From Streptomyces sp. NRRL B-24085 (GTDB taxonomy: Bacteria; Actinomycetota; Actinomycetes; Streptomycetales; Streptomycetaceae), in assembly GCF_001282115.1 (NCBI RefSeq), contig NZ_LJBR01000141.1, positions 1 through 37,173 on the forward strand: a DNA stretch of 37,173 nt. The letters are read 5' to 3'. Shown piece after piece: positions 16,641 through 24,944 of the stretch. Each line of letters begins with the position of its first letter. Position 1 is the first letter of the stretch. Both the position numbers and the translations under genes were made by a program. The notes under the pieces are model-generated. The model did not search any database and was not told where the DNA came from. It worked only from the letters and a program-made list of their open reading frames with translations.

Positions 16641-17082
16641 CCGCTCCGCCAAGATCCACGATTGCGGCTGGCTGCTGGGCGTCCTTGTCCGGATCAGGTG
16701 AGGGAGACGGAACGATGGACAGGGAAGGGGTGGATGACTTCAGGAGGATCGTGCCCCAGTCGCCCAGCAGCCTGTAGTTGTCCTCGTCGCGGGTCAGGGA
16801 ATCGACCGATCCGAAGTCGAGAGTGCCACTCGCGTCGATGGCGGGCTTGACGACGCCCTGCCCCGTCCAGTGCAGCTCTTGTACGGGTGAGAAGACGATC
16901 GTGGCCTGACGGAAGCAGGCACGATCCCCGGGCAGAGGGGCCCCGTACGACGGGTGACCAGGCAAGAGCAGCAGATCGAGCTGGAGGCTCAGCACGGCTG
17001 GACGGACCGTTATGTCCAGGACGTAGCTGCCTTCCAGGCTGGCGTACTCGAACCCTGGAAGGTTCGTGTAGTTGTCGCGCAC
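16624..17082 (-). CDS. Hypothetical protein, possibly virion- or immunity-unrelated soluble beta-rich protein
   Basis: The product is 152 aa from a GTG with GAGGGG upstream. It opens MRDNYTNLPGFEYASLEGSY. Alternating hydrophobic stretches (VLDITVRPAVLSLQLDLLLL, ATIVFSPVQELHW) suggest a beta-rich soluble domain. The last 30 residues are low-complexity (Pro/Ser/Gly/Ala rich, PSPSPDPDKDAQQPAA). No cysteines suitable for metal binding, no signal peptide and no membrane helix are seen. I do not recognise the family and propose no function. Its A+T content is slightly higher than the neighbouring genes, and it lies in the decayed strip bordering the antimycin cluster. Confidence 0.6.
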   Translation of the reverse strand: MRDNYTNLPGFEYASLEGSYVLDITVRPAVLSLQLDLLLLPGHPSYGAPLPGDRACFRQATIVFSPVQELHWTGQGVVKPAIDASGTLDFGSVDSLTRDEDNYRLLGDWGTILLKSSTPSLSIVPSPSPDPDKDAQQPAAIVDLGGAGGSPF

Positions 17083-17151
17083 GGCTTACCCCTCGGGCTG
17101 ACTGCAAGGTACTGATCATGCTGCTGACCCGGGGGAACATGCCAGCGATAT

Positions 17152-17195
17152 GGAGCGCGGACAGTCGATGCCACCCGGGACATGTCCGCGGCTCC
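17152..17195. terminator. Inverted repeat after the antP end, possible terminator
   Basis: CGCGGACA (17156-17163) pairs perfectly with TGTCCGCG (17183-17190), and GGAG/CTCC flanks extend the stem with a small bulge. The loop is 19 bases. It sits just past the last gene of the antH-antP operon (stop at 17210). No U-tract is present, which is common in high-G+C actinomycetes. Confidence 0.4.
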
Positions 17196-17209
17196 GGTTT
17201 CGCCCCGCG

Positions 17210-18469
17210 TCAGGTCACCGATCCCGCGGGGGGCGGTGCCGGGTCGTAGGCGGACTCTTCCGTGAGGTCGCGCAGGCGCGTGGCGGCGGTGAGCATGTCC
17301 CGGTGAGTGGTGAAGAGGGCGTTGACGCCGAAGCGGAGCAGGTCGGGCGCGCGCATGTCGGCGATGACGCCGCGCTCGGCGAGGGCGGCGGTCAGACCGC
17401 GGGCGTGGGGGTGCCGGAGGGTGACCTGGCTGCCGCGACGGTCGGGGTCGGCCGGGGTGACGGGGGTGAAGCCCACGGGGGTGAGGAGTTCGTCCGCGCA
17501 GTGCAGGAAGAAGCCCGTCAGGGAGAGGCTCTTGGCGCGGAGCCGGTGCAGGTCGACGCCGTCGAAGGCGGTGAGGGCCGCTTCCAGGGCGAGCAAAGAG
17601 AGGATCGGCGGGGTGCCGATGCGGGCACGGGCGATGCCGGGGGCGGGCGTGTACGAGTCGGCCAACGCGAAGGGATCGGCGTGGCCGGTCCAGCCCGGCA
17701 ACGGGGTTTCCAGCGTGGTGTGGTGGCGCCGGGCGACGTAGAGGAAGGCGGGAGCGCCGGGGCCGCCGGAGAGGAACTTGTAGCCGCAGCCGACCGCCAG
17801 GTCCACGCCCAGGCCGTCGACGTCCAGGGGCAGGGCGCCGGCGGCGTGGCACAGATCCCACAGCGCGAGGGCGCCGGCGTCGTGGGCGGCCCGGGTCAGT
17901 GCCCGCATGTCGTACAGCTCACCGGTGCGGTAGTCGACGGGCGAGTAGCTGACGACGGCGACCCGTTCGCCCTCGGCGGCGAGGAACTGCGGGAGCTCCG
18001 CCGGGCGTACGTGCCGTACCTCCAGGTCGCGGCGGCGGGCGACCGCGTCGGCGAGGTAGCGGTCGGTCGGGAAGTGTCCGGGGTCGGTGACCAGCAGCGG
18101 TCGGTCCGGGCGGAGCGCGGCGGCGGCGTCGAGTGCCGTGAAGAGCTGCACGCTGGTGGAGTCGCCCACGATCGTCTGCCCCGGCGCCGCCCCGATGAGC
18201 GTGCCGATGGCGTCGCCGACGCGCAGCGGTGCCTCCCACCAGCCGGCCGCGTTCCAGGAGCCGATGAGTCCGGTCGCCCACTGGTGCCGTACGACGTCGT
18301 CCAGGGCGGCCGGCACGGCGGCGGGCAGCGGGCCCAGGGAGTTGCCGTCTAGGTACACGACGTCCGGCGGGAGCAGGAAGCGTGACCGGAGGTCGGCCAG
18401 GGTGTCGTCGGCGTCGAGTTGCGCGGCCTGCTCGTGCAGGGTGGCGGTTGCGGAGAGTGCGGTGGTCAT
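17210..18469 (-). CDS. antP: Kynureninase (AntP)
   Basis: The 419-aa PLP enzyme of fold type I cleaves kynurenine to anthranilate and alanine. Visible marks are DVVYLDGNSLGPLP near the N-terminus, the substrate/PLP pocket SYSPVDYRTGELYDM and WDLCHAAGALPLDVDGLGVD. The lysine loop is GCGYKFLSGGPGAPAFLYV, where the Lys forms the Schiff base. Its length is normal for the family. The ATG overlaps the upstream antO stop by 4 bp. In the antimycin pathway it supplies anthranilate for the 3-formamidosalicylate head group. As the last gene of the operon its presence marks the longer cluster type. Confidence 0.93.
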   Translation of the reverse strand: MTTALSATATLHEQAAQLDADDTLADLRSRFLLPPDVVYLDGNSLGPLPAAVPAALDDVVRHQWATGLIGSWNAAGWWEAPLRVGDAIGTLIGAAPGQTIVGDSTSVQLFTALDAAAALRPDRPLLVTDPGHFPTDRYLADAVARRRDLEVRHVRPAELPQFLAAEGERVAVVSYSPVDYRTGELYDMRALTRAAHDAGALALWDLCHAAGALPLDVDGLGVDLAVGCGYKFLSGGPGAPAFLYVARRHHTTLETPLPGWTGHADPFALADSYTPAPGIARARIGTPPILSLLALEAALTAFDGVDLHRLRAKSLSLTGFFLHCADELLTPVGFTPVTPADPDRRGSQVTLRHPHARGLTAALAERGVIADMRAPDLLRFGVNALFTTHRDMLTAATRLRDLTEESAYDPAPPPAGSVT

Positions 18470-19314
18470 CGGTGTGCGGCCTCCTCGTGCGCGCGGCCGG
18501 CGTCCGCCGGGAAGTGGGCGGCCGCCATGTCCCGGAGGGTGTCGGCGACCGCGCGGGCGCCGGGTGCCCCGGGTTCGATGAGGGTGTAGTGACCGGTGCC
18601 GGGCAGGACGACCGTCCTGAGGTCCCGGTGCACGGCCGCGTAGTCGCTGAACTGCGTGAGAGGGACCTCCTCATCCGCGGCGCCGTGCAGAAGAACCGTG
18701 GGCACGCCGGTGGTTCCTGCGTCGCGCAGCAGGGTGAGGGGGTCTACCTCGGGCAGGCGCGATGCGAAGTGCTCCTCGCTGCCGAGGAGTTGCAGGGCGG
18801 CGTCGTTGCTGAGGCGGTCGCGGCGGGTGGCGGTGAGGTCGGTGATCGGGGCCAGGGCGAGCACGGCCGTCGGCAGGGCCCGGGTGTGCCAGCGGGAGTC
18901 GGGCGGCAGCAGGCCCCGGGCGGCGCACCACAGGGCCAGGTGGCCGCCCGAGCAGTGGCCTGCCAGGACGTAGGGACGCCCCTTGGGCAGCGTGTCGACG
19001 ATGCGGGCGATGTCGTCGAAGGTCTCGGGATAGCCGCCCGCGCCGCCGGACCGTCTGAAGCCCGGGAGCAGGACGTCGAAGCCCTGCGTGTTGAGCCAGG
19101 CGGCGAACGGGGTCAGGTGCATCCGGTCGTAGCGCCAGTAGCCGCCGTGCAGGAGGATCACCAGCGGGGCGCTCGGGTCCTCGGACGGCCAGGCGTCGTA
19201 GGTCTGGTGGGGGTGGTCGCCGTAGCGGCCGTGCACCGGTGCCAGGACCGGCTTCAGGCTCAGGACCCGCTGTTCTTCCTCGGCCGCGAAGGCGGAGATC
19301 GTCCTAGATGTCAC
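18466..19314 (-). CDS. antO: Alpha/beta hydrolase of kynurenine-formamidase type (AntO)
   Basis: The 282-aa protein starts at a GTG (19314) with GGGAGG upstream, inside the end of antN (11-bp overlap). A longer frame to 19392 exists but lies wholly in antN. The HGGYW oxyanion motif (VILLHGGYWRYDR) is that of arylformamidases. The nucleophile elbow reads AGHCSGGHLALW, where relatives have GHSAGGH, so the catalytic Ser position is Cys121 (codon 18952-18954). Asp in HGAADEEVP and His in GTGHYTLIEPG complete a triad. By position it is AntO, to which I recall an N-formyl transfer role being assigned; by fold it could deformylate N-formylkynurenine. A Cys nucleophile would favour transfer over hydrolysis. 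Confidence 0.85.
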   Translation of the reverse strand: MTSRTISAFAAEEEQRVLSLKPVLAPVHGRYGDHPHQTYDAWPSEDPSAPLVILLHGGYWRYDRMHLTPFAAWLNTQGFDVLLPGFRRSGGAGGYPETFDDIARIVDTLPKGRPYVLAGHCSGGHLALWCAARGLLPPDSRWHTRALPTAVLALAPITDLTATRRDRLSNDAALQLLGSEEHFASRLPEVDPLTLLRDAGTTGVPTVLLHGAADEEVPLTQFSDYAAVHRDLRTVVLPGTGHYTLIEPGAPGARAVADTLRDMAAAHFPADAGRAHEEAAHR

Positions 19315-20152
19315 CGCGCACCTCCCACAGTTCGGGGAAGACCGGCCGGGCCGCGCGCTGTTCGAGCCAGGCGAGCCCGGCGGATCCGGCACTGCCCGGT
19401 TTGGCTCCCATGGCGCGGCGGACCACCAGGACGTGGTCGAACCGCCAGCGGGTGACGAGTTCGGCGATGTCGGTGAGGAGTTCGCCCAGCGCGAGGTGGG
19501 GGTGGTGCTGCGGTCCGGCGTAGACGTGCCTCCATGCCTCCACCACGCCGGGGTCGCTGTCGTAGGGGCGGGTCACGTCGCGTTCGCGGACGTGGGCCGG
19601 GACCGGCAGACCCTGGCGGTGGAGGTAGGCCAACACGTCGTCGTACAGGGACGGTTCACGGTAGGTCTCGGCGAGCGCCTCGTGGACGGCCGGGTCGCCG
19701 CGGTGGGCCCGCAGCAGTCCGGCGGACTTGTCGCCGAGGAGGAACTCCATGTGCCGGTACATCGCCGACTGGAAGCCCGAGGCCCGGCCGAACGCGGCTC
19801 TGAAGCCGTTGAACTGGGCGGGGGTCAGGGCGGCGATGGGCGCCCAGGCGCCGTTCAGAGCGGTCAGCGCACGGCGGCTGCGCACCAGCGCGTCCATGGC
19901 GGCGGGCAGGTCGTCCTTGGCGAAGGCGACCTTGGCGGTGCGCCACTCGTGCACGATCAGCGTGAACCACAGCTCCATCACCTGGGTGGTGACCAGGAAG
20001 CCCATCTCGTCCGGGGCCTCGGTGAGGGGGTGCTGCAACGTGTTGAGGACGGAGGCGTGCACATACGTGTCGTAGGGGCTGGCGCCCTCGAAGGGGCAGG
20101 TCAGGGCGTCGTCGGTCGCCGGGGCGTCGAGGGTGGTCGTGCGGTCGTTCAT
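19304..20152 (-). CDS. antN: Tryptophan 2,3-dioxygenase (AntN)
   Basis: The 282-aa heme enzyme opens the indole ring of L-tryptophan to N-formylkynurenine. The start is the ATG at 20152 (MNDRTTTLDAP) with GGGAG just upstream; an earlier in-frame start would run into antM. Recognisable segments are FLVTTQVMELWFTLIVHE, LNGAWAPIAALTPAQFNGFR, SGFQSAMYRHMEFLLG and RWRFDHVLVVRRAMGAKPG, the last with the proximal heme His. The substrate loop is KPGSAGSAG where most enzymes have KxGTGGSxG, so the usual Thr is Ser. It commits tryptophan to the antimycin starter unit. Confidence 0.93.
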   Translation of the reverse strand: MNDRTTTLDAPATDDALTCPFEGASPYDTYVHASVLNTLQHPLTEAPDEMGFLVTTQVMELWFTLIVHEWRTAKVAFAKDDLPAAMDALVRSRRALTALNGAWAPIAALTPAQFNGFRAAFGRASGFQSAMYRHMEFLLGDKSAGLLRAHRGDPAVHEALAETYREPSLYDDVLAYLHRQGLPVPAHVRERDVTRPYDSDPGVVEAWRHVYAGPQHHPHLALGELLTDIAELVTRWRFDHVLVVRRAMGAKPGSAGSAGLAWLEQRAARPVFPELWEVRGDI

Positions 20153-20177
20153 CACATCTCCCAGGAGTGCGTAGGGG

Positions 20178-20954
20178 TCACACACCGAGGTGGGCGCCGC
20201 CGGAGGCGTCGATCCACTGGCCGGTCACCCAGCGGGCGTCGTCGCTCGCGACGAAGGAGACGACGTCCGCGATGTCCACCGGGTCGCCGAGCCGGCCGAA
20301 CGTGGAGGCCTCGGAGTAGCGGCGGCGGATCTCCGGGACGGCGAGGGTGGGGTTGATCTCCGTCTCGGTGTAGCCGGGTGCGACGGCGTTGACGGTGATG
20401 CCCCGGGGGCCGAGTTCCTGCGCCAGGGAGAGGGTGAGGTAGTCGAGGGCGGCCTTGGTCATGGTGTAGGAGACGATCGCCGGGAACGCGACGCGGGTCG
20501 CGACGGAGGAGATGTTGACGATCCTGCCGCCGTCGCGCAGGCGGTCCAGTCCGCGCTGGATGATGAAGAACGGCGCCTTGGTGTTGATGGCGAAGACGCG
20601 GTCGTAGTCGGCCTCCGTCACCTGGGCGATCGGGCGGGGGACGGTGATGCCCGCGTTGTTGACGAGGATGTCCAGGCCGGCCGGGGCGTCCTGCTGCGCC
20701 AGGGCGTCGTCGAAGGCGGACCACAGGGTGTCGGCGTCGCCGGGGACGCCGAGTTCGGCGTGGACGGGGAAGGCGCGGCCGCCGTCGGCCTCGATCTCCT
20801 TGACGGTCCGCTCGGCCGCCGTCAGGTCGTGGCCGTAGTGGACGGCGACGAGGGCGCCCTCGCGGGCGAGGCGGTGGCTGATGGCTCTGCCGATGCCCCG
20901 GCTGCCTCCGGTGACCAGGGCGGTCTTCCCCGTGTGGCGGGCGGTGGCGGTCAT
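20178..20954 (-). CDS. antM: Short-chain dehydrogenase/ketoreductase (AntM)
   Basis: The 258-aa classical SDR starts at an ATG with AAGGAG 8 bases upstream. The NADPH motif is LVTGGSRGIGRA, followed by ILVNNAGITVPRP. The catalytic Ser is in IVNISSVATRVA and the Tyr-x3-Lys is in SYTMTKAALDYL. FabG-like, and in the antimycin cluster assigned to reduction of the C8 keto group of the dilactone. It lies 125 bp after antL with a good ribosome-binding site of its own, and 25 bp before antN. Role taken from the known pathway, not from residues. Confidence 0.9.
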   Translation of the reverse strand: MTATARHTGKTALVTGGSRGIGRAISHRLAREGALVAVHYGHDLTAAERTVKEIEADGGRAFPVHAELGVPGDADTLWSAFDDALAQQDAPAGLDILVNNAGITVPRPIAQVTEADYDRVFAINTKAPFFIIQRGLDRLRDGGRIVNISSVATRVAFPAIVSYTMTKAALDYLTLSLAQELGPRGITVNAVAPGYTETEINPTLAVPEIRRRYSEASTFGRLGDPVDIADVVSFVASDDARWVTGQWIDASGGAHLGV

Positions 20955-21079
20955 CGTGGGTCTCCTTCGCTGCGGGGTGGCGTGGTGGTGGCGATCCGCC
21001 GCCGGCATCGAACGGGGTCTCCGGTGCGCATCGGGCGGCGAAGTCGAGGGCGGTCGTCGTACGTGGTCTTGGATGTGCC

Positions 21080-22225
21080 TCAGGCGTCGAAGTCGAGGGT
21101 GATCTCGGGGGTGCGGGGCCGGGCGCGGCAGACGAGGGTGTAGCCGGCGGCGCGGTCGCGTTCGTCCAGGGCGTGCTGGCCGTCCGCCGTCACCTGCCCG
21201 GCCACGACCTTCGCGCGGCAACTGCCGCACACGCCCTCACGGCAGGCGTAGGGCACGTCGGGGTGGGTGCGCAGCAGTGCGTCGAGCAGGACCGGGTCGT
21301 CCGGCAGGACGGTGGCGGCGCGGCGGCGCCCGTCGAGCAGGGCGGTGACCCGATACTCGCCCGCCCTCGGTGCCTGGGTGATCGGCTCCGGCTCCCGTGG
21401 CTGCGTGCCGTCCACGGTGAACAACTCCCAGCGAACGAGGGAGGGTTCTGCTCCCAGGTCGGCCAGCACGTGCCGTGCGGTGGCGACGAGGCCGGGCGGT
21501 CCGCACAGGGCGAACGTGGTGTCCGGGCCCGGACGGGCGTCCACGGCCGCGAGCAGCCGGCGCACTCCGGACGCGTCCAGCCGCCGGGCGAGCGGACCGC
21601 CCCCGCTCCCCCGGTCCTCTCGCGTCAGCACGTACAGGACGGTGAAACGGTCGACGAACTCGTCCTTGATCTCCGCCAGTTCATCGGCGAGCACGGCGTC
21701 GGCGGAGGTGCGGACCGAGTGGACGAGGCTGACGCGGCAGGCCGGGTCCCGGCGCAGGGCGTGGGCTGCCATCGGGGCCAGCGGGGTGATGCCGGTGCCG
21801 CCCGCGAGGAGGACGTGGTGGGCGCCCGGCAGCCGAGGCAGGGCGAAGGTGCCGGTGGGCGCGGAGAGTTCGAGGCGCGTGCCCGGCGCGAGCCGGGTGG
21901 TGGCGTACTCGCCGAAGCCGCCGGGCCCGGAGCGTTTGATCACCAGGCGGAGCGCTGTGGGTGTGTGCGGTGGCGGGCAGATCGAGTAGCTGCGGCGCAG
22001 TTCGGCGCCGGAGGCCTGCCGGTGCCGGACGACGACGTGCCGGCCGGGGTGGTGGGCGAAGACGTCGCGCAGGCCGGTGGGTACGTGCAGGGTGACGGCG
22101 ACCGTGTCGGCGCTCAGGTGACGGACCTCGGTGACGTCGAGTGGGTGCCAGCCGGTGCGGCGGGGCGGACCGGCCGGTGCCTCGTCGAGGAGGGCGGGCG
22201 GGGCGGTGTTCACGGTGTGCCTCAC
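21080..22225 (-). CDS. antL: Oxygenase reductase subunit, PaaE-like (AntL)
   Basis: The 381-aa electron-transfer protein has three parts. A FAD domain comes first (residues about 25-125, RRSYSICPPPHTP binding FAD). The NAD(P)H domain is about 130-255 (HVLLAGGTGITPLAPMAAHA, FALCGPPGLV). A plant-type [2Fe-2S] ferredoxin follows at the C-terminus, with YACREGVCGSCRAKV and a fourth Cys in YTLVCRARP. It passes electrons from NADPH to the diiron subunit AntH. Start chosen at the GTG overlapping the antK stop (GTGA); a second GTG at 22213 would shorten it by four residues. Confidence 0.92.
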   Translation of the reverse strand: MRHTVNTAPPALLDEAPAGPPRRTGWHPLDVTEVRHLSADTVAVTLHVPTGLRDVFAHHPGRHVVVRHRQASGAELRRSYSICPPPHTPTALRLVIKRSGPGGFGEYATTRLAPGTRLELSAPTGTFALPRLPGAHHVLLAGGTGITPLAPMAAHALRRDPACRVSLVHSVRTSADAVLADELAEIKDEFVDRFTVLYVLTREDRGSGGGPLARRLDASGVRRLLAAVDARPGPDTTFALCGPPGLVATARHVLADLGAEPSLVRWELFTVDGTQPREPEPITQAPRAGEYRVTALLDGRRRAATVLPDDPVLLDALLRTHPDVPYACREGVCGSCRAKVVAGQVTADGQHALDERDRAAGYTLVCRARPRTPEITLDFDA

Positions 22226-22788
22226 AGCGCGGTCAGGTGCGGGAAGGGCTCGCGGCACGCCGTGCACCACAGCACCGACTGGCAGCGGGCCGGTCCGAAG
22301 GTGCTGTGCGGCCGGGTGGCCCGTGAGCCGCAGTGCGGGCAGGGCACGGCACCCAGTGCGACGGGGACGGGGCGTGCGGGTGCCGGGGTCACGGGTGGGG
22401 CGATGCCGTGCGCGGCGAGGGCGCGCCGCCCCTCGGGGGTGATGCGGTCCGTCGTCCAGGGGGGTGTCAGGACGTGCCGGACGCGGCCGTCGGGGTGCCC
22501 GCAGGCGGTCAGGACCTCCCGCACGGCGGCGGTGATCTCGGGCAGCGCGGGGCAGCCCAGGTAGGTGGGCGTGATCTCCACCTCCAGCACCCCGTCGGTG
22601 CCGGGGGCGACGCGGCCCACCACACCGAGGTCGCCGAGGCCGATCACCGGCAGTTCCGGGTCCGGGAGCGCGGCCACCCGCTCGCGCACCTCCGCGACGG
22701 AGAGGCCGGCCGTGACCGACGCGGGCACGGGTGCGGGTGTCGGCGTGGGTACGGGCACGGCAGTGGGCGTGGGTGTGGGCGCGTTCAC
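22222..22788 (-). CDS. antK: Oxygenase maturation protein, PaaD-like (AntK)
   Basis: The 188-aa protein starts at a GTG overlapping the antJ stop. The first 25 residues are a Pro/Thr/Val linker (NAPTPTPTAVPVPTPTPAPV) not usual for PaaD. Then comes a MIP18/DUF59 domain (VRERVAALPDPELPVIGLGD, ITPTYLGCPALPEI) of the kind that helps assemble or insert metal cofactors. The C-terminal zinc-ribbon-like CPHCGS ... WCTACREPF is characteristic of PaaD. In phenylacetyl-CoA epoxidase systems PaaD is needed for activity but is not part of the purified complex. Confidence 0.9.
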   Translation of the reverse strand: MNAPTPTPTAVPVPTPTPAPVPASVTAGLSVAEVRERVAALPDPELPVIGLGDLGVVGRVAPGTDGVLEVEITPTYLGCPALPEITAAVREVLTACGHPDGRVRHVLTPPWTTDRITPEGRRALAAHGIAPPVTPAPARPVPVALGAVPCPHCGSRATRPHSTFGPARCQSVLWCTACREPFPHLTAL

Positions 22789-23603
22789 CAGGTGCCTCCG
22801 GGAAACTGCCGCCGTACGGACTGGAGTTCGGCGATCAGGGGGCCGAACTCCTCGGTGTGCAGGCCCGCGCGGCCGCCAGTGGCGGTCCAGGTGGGAGTGG
22901 GCACGGTGAGTCCCGCCTCGGTGACGACGTCGGTGACCTGTCCGAGCCACAGGTCACGCAGGGGTGCCGGGGAGGGCACGGTGCCGGACGCGGCCAGGCG
23001 GCGCAACACGTCGTCCTCCTCGAAGAGTTCGCCGGTGTAGGGCCACACCCTCTCCAGGGCGTGTCGCATGCGGCGCGCGCTCTCGGCGGTGCCGCGTCCC
23101 AGCGTCACCGTCCAGCGGTCGGCGTGCAGCCGGTGGAAGGCGACCTCCTTGGCGGCCCGGGCCCCGAACGCGGCGAGCTCGGGGTCGGCACAGTGCGCGA
23201 GGCTCTCGTAGTAGAGGACGGCGTAGTGGGTGTAGGCGAGCTGCCGGGCCACGGTCACGGCGAAGTCGCCGTTGGGCAGCTCGGTCAGCAGGGCGTTGGT
23301 GAACTCGCGTTCCGAGCGGGTGTAGGCGAGGTCGTCCTCGGTGCGGCCGGTTCCGTCGAGGCTGCCGGCGCGGGTGAGCAGGGCGCGGGCGTGGCCGATC
23401 AGGTCGAGGGCGATGTTGGACAGGGCCAGGTCCTCGTCGATGGTGGGCGCGCGGGTGATCCACTGGCACAGCCGCTGTCCGAGGACGAGGGCGTCGTCGC
23501 CCAGGCGCAGCAGATGCCGGGCCAGGTCGGGATCGGCGGCGGACGGCGGTCGGCCCGGCGCGGTGCCGGGGCGCAGCGCCGCGACGTCACTCGTGGTGCT
23601 CAC
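22785..23603 (-). CDS. antJ: Oxygenase structural subunit, PaaC-like (AntJ)
   Basis: The 272-aa helical ferritin-like protein starts at a GTG inside the end of antI (17-bp overlap). Family segments are LLRLGDDALVLGQRLCQWIT, PTIDEDLALSNIALDLIGHA, DDLAYTRSEREFTNALLTEL and KEVAFHRLHADRWTVTLGRG. PaaC lacks the diiron-binding set and pairs with PaaA to hold the active subunit. Here it should scaffold AntH acting on anthraniloyl bound to AntG. Confidence 0.92.
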   Translation of the reverse strand: MSTTSDVAALRPGTAPGRPPSAADPDLARHLLRLGDDALVLGQRLCQWITRAPTIDEDLALSNIALDLIGHARALLTRAGSLDGTGRTEDDLAYTRSEREFTNALLTELPNGDFAVTVARQLAYTHYAVLYYESLAHCADPELAAFGARAAKEVAFHRLHADRWTVTLGRGTAESARRMRHALERVWPYTGELFEEDDVLRRLAASGTVPSPAPLRDLWLGQVTDVVTEAGLTVPTPTWTATGGRAGLHTEEFGPLIAELQSVRRQFPGGTW

Positions 23604-23898
23604 CTTCGGGGCCTTTCTCGGTCAGCGGCGCGTAGTGCTCGGGGTAGCGGTACGGCTTGTGGCGGGCGCCCGCGAAGTACGGGTCACGCTCGTCCGGGGA
23701 GGCCGTGTGCACGGAGTCGGAGCGGACCACCCACAGCGACAGGGGATCGCCCCGACGCGTGTACAGGTCGCGGGCTGCGGCCAGGGCCGCGTCCGGGCCG
23801 GCGGCGCGCACCGACCCCACGTGCTGGTGGGCCAGGCCCCTGCGGGCCCGCAGGAACACCTCCCAGGACGCCGGCGCGCCCTCCCGTGCCGCGCTCAT
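23587..23898 (-). CDS. antI: Oxygenase small subunit, PaaB-like (AntI)
   Basis: The 103-aa protein starts at an ATG overlapping the antH stop by 4 bp. It contains [40 protein letters not shown] and [16 protein letters not shown], the conserved PaaB pattern. PaaB bridges PaaAC heterodimers into the larger complex. Length is normal for the family. Confidence 0.9.
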   Translation of the reverse strand: MSAAREGAPASWEVFLRARRGLAHQHVGSVRAAGPDAALAAARDLYTRRGDPLSLWVVRSDSVHTASPDERDPYFAGARHKPYRYPEHYAPLTEKGPEGEHHE

Positions 23899-24944
23899 AC
23901 GGCCGCTCCCCGTGGTTCGTCCGTCCTCGCGGCGTACGCGACCGCGGCCTCCCCGACCCAGGCGCCGTCCTCGTGCGCGGCCAGGCGGTTCGCGATGCGC
24001 TGCCGCGCCCAGTGCGTGTCGTCGCCCAGGGCCGTGCGGTAGGTGTCCCAGTCGACGGGCGTGAAGTCGTAGTGGCCGCGCTCCTCGTTCCAGCGGATCG
24101 CCGGATCGGGCAGCGTCAGGCCCAGGCGCTCGGCCTGCGGGACGCAGGTGTCGACGAAACGCTGACGCAGCTCGTCGTTGGTGTGGCGTTTGATCCCCCA
24201 GGCCATCGCGCGGCGGGAGACCGCGGCCCCCAGCGCGGCGGTCCGCGCGTCGGCGCCGCCCGCCTCGGTGTCCGGCGGCCCGAACATCAGGGCCACCGCC
24301 GGCAGCCACCAGCGGTTCACCGCGTCCTGCGCCATCTCCTTCTGCTCCGGCGTCCCCTCGCACAGCGCGCGCATCAGGTCGTAGCCCTGGCGCACATGGA
24401 AGGCCTCCTCCTGGCAGACGCGGCGCATCGCGCGCGCGTAGGGCCCGTAGGACGTACGGCACAGGGGTGCCTGGTTGATGACGGCGGCGCCGTCCGTCAG
24501 CCAGGCGATGGCACCGGTGTCCGCCCAGGTCAGCGCGGGGTGGTTGAAGGTGGCCGAGGCGCGCTGACGGCCGTGGTGCAGGGCGTCCAGCAGGTCGGCG
24601 CGGTCCACGCCGAGCGTCTCGGCGGCGGAGTACAGGTACAGGCCGTGCCCTGCCTCGTCCTGCACCTTGGCGAGCAGGACGGACTTGCGGTGCAGGGACG
24701 GGGCGCGGGTGAGCCAGGCGCCCTCGGGCTGCATGCCGATGATCTCGGAGTGGGCGTGCTGGGCGATCTGACGGATCAGCATGCGGCGGTAGCCGTCGGG
24801 CATCCAGTCACGCGGTTCGATCGTCTCACCGCCGGCGATGAGCGCGTCGAAGTGGGAGAGCAGGTCGTCCTCGGGCGTGGCGGTGGTGCCGTCCGCGGCG
24901 GCGGTGGCGGTGCCCTGCGCGGTAGCGGTGGTGGACGTGGTCAC
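23895..24944 (-). CDS. antH: Diiron oxygenase catalytic subunit, PaaA-like (AntH)
   Basis: The product is 349 aa. After a Thr/Ala-rich N-terminus of about 35 residues the PaaA core begins at [20 protein letters not shown]. Carboxylate-bridged diiron ligands are visible as Glu and His in [20 protein letters not shown] and in [18 protein letters not shown], with a further Glu/His in [18 protein letters not shown]. PaaA epoxidises phenylacetyl-CoA; in antimycin biosynthesis AntHIJKL converts AntG-bound anthranilate to 3-aminosalicylate with a shift of the carboxyl group. The GTG start at 24944 overlaps the stop of a small upstream ORF and has no strong ribosome-binding site of its own. Confidence 0.92.
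   Translation of the reverse strand: MTTSTTATAQGTATAAADGTTATPEDDLLSHFDALIAGGETIEPRDWMPDGYRRMLIRQIAQHAHSEIIGMQPEGAWLTRAPSLHRKSVLLAKVQDEAGHGLYLYSAAETLGVDRADLLDALHHGRQRASATFNHPALTWADTGAIAWLTDGAAVINQAPLCRTSYGPYARAMRRVCQEEAFHVRQGYDLMRALCEGTPEQKEMAQDAVNRWWLPAVALMFGPPDTEAGGADARTAALGAAVSRRAMAWGIKRHTNDELRQRFVDTCVPQAERLGLTLPDPAIRWNEERGHYDFTPVDWDTYRTALGDDTHWARQRIANRLAAHEDGAWVGEAAVAYAARTDEPRGAAV

Noticed and set aside
17210..24944. Phenylacetate degradation operon (paaABCDE)
   Set aside because: Degradation genes such as paaK, paaG, paaZ and paaJ are absent, while TDO, kynureninase, carrier protein, CCR and AntC/AntD-like modules surround the oxygenase, fitting antimycin starter synthesis.
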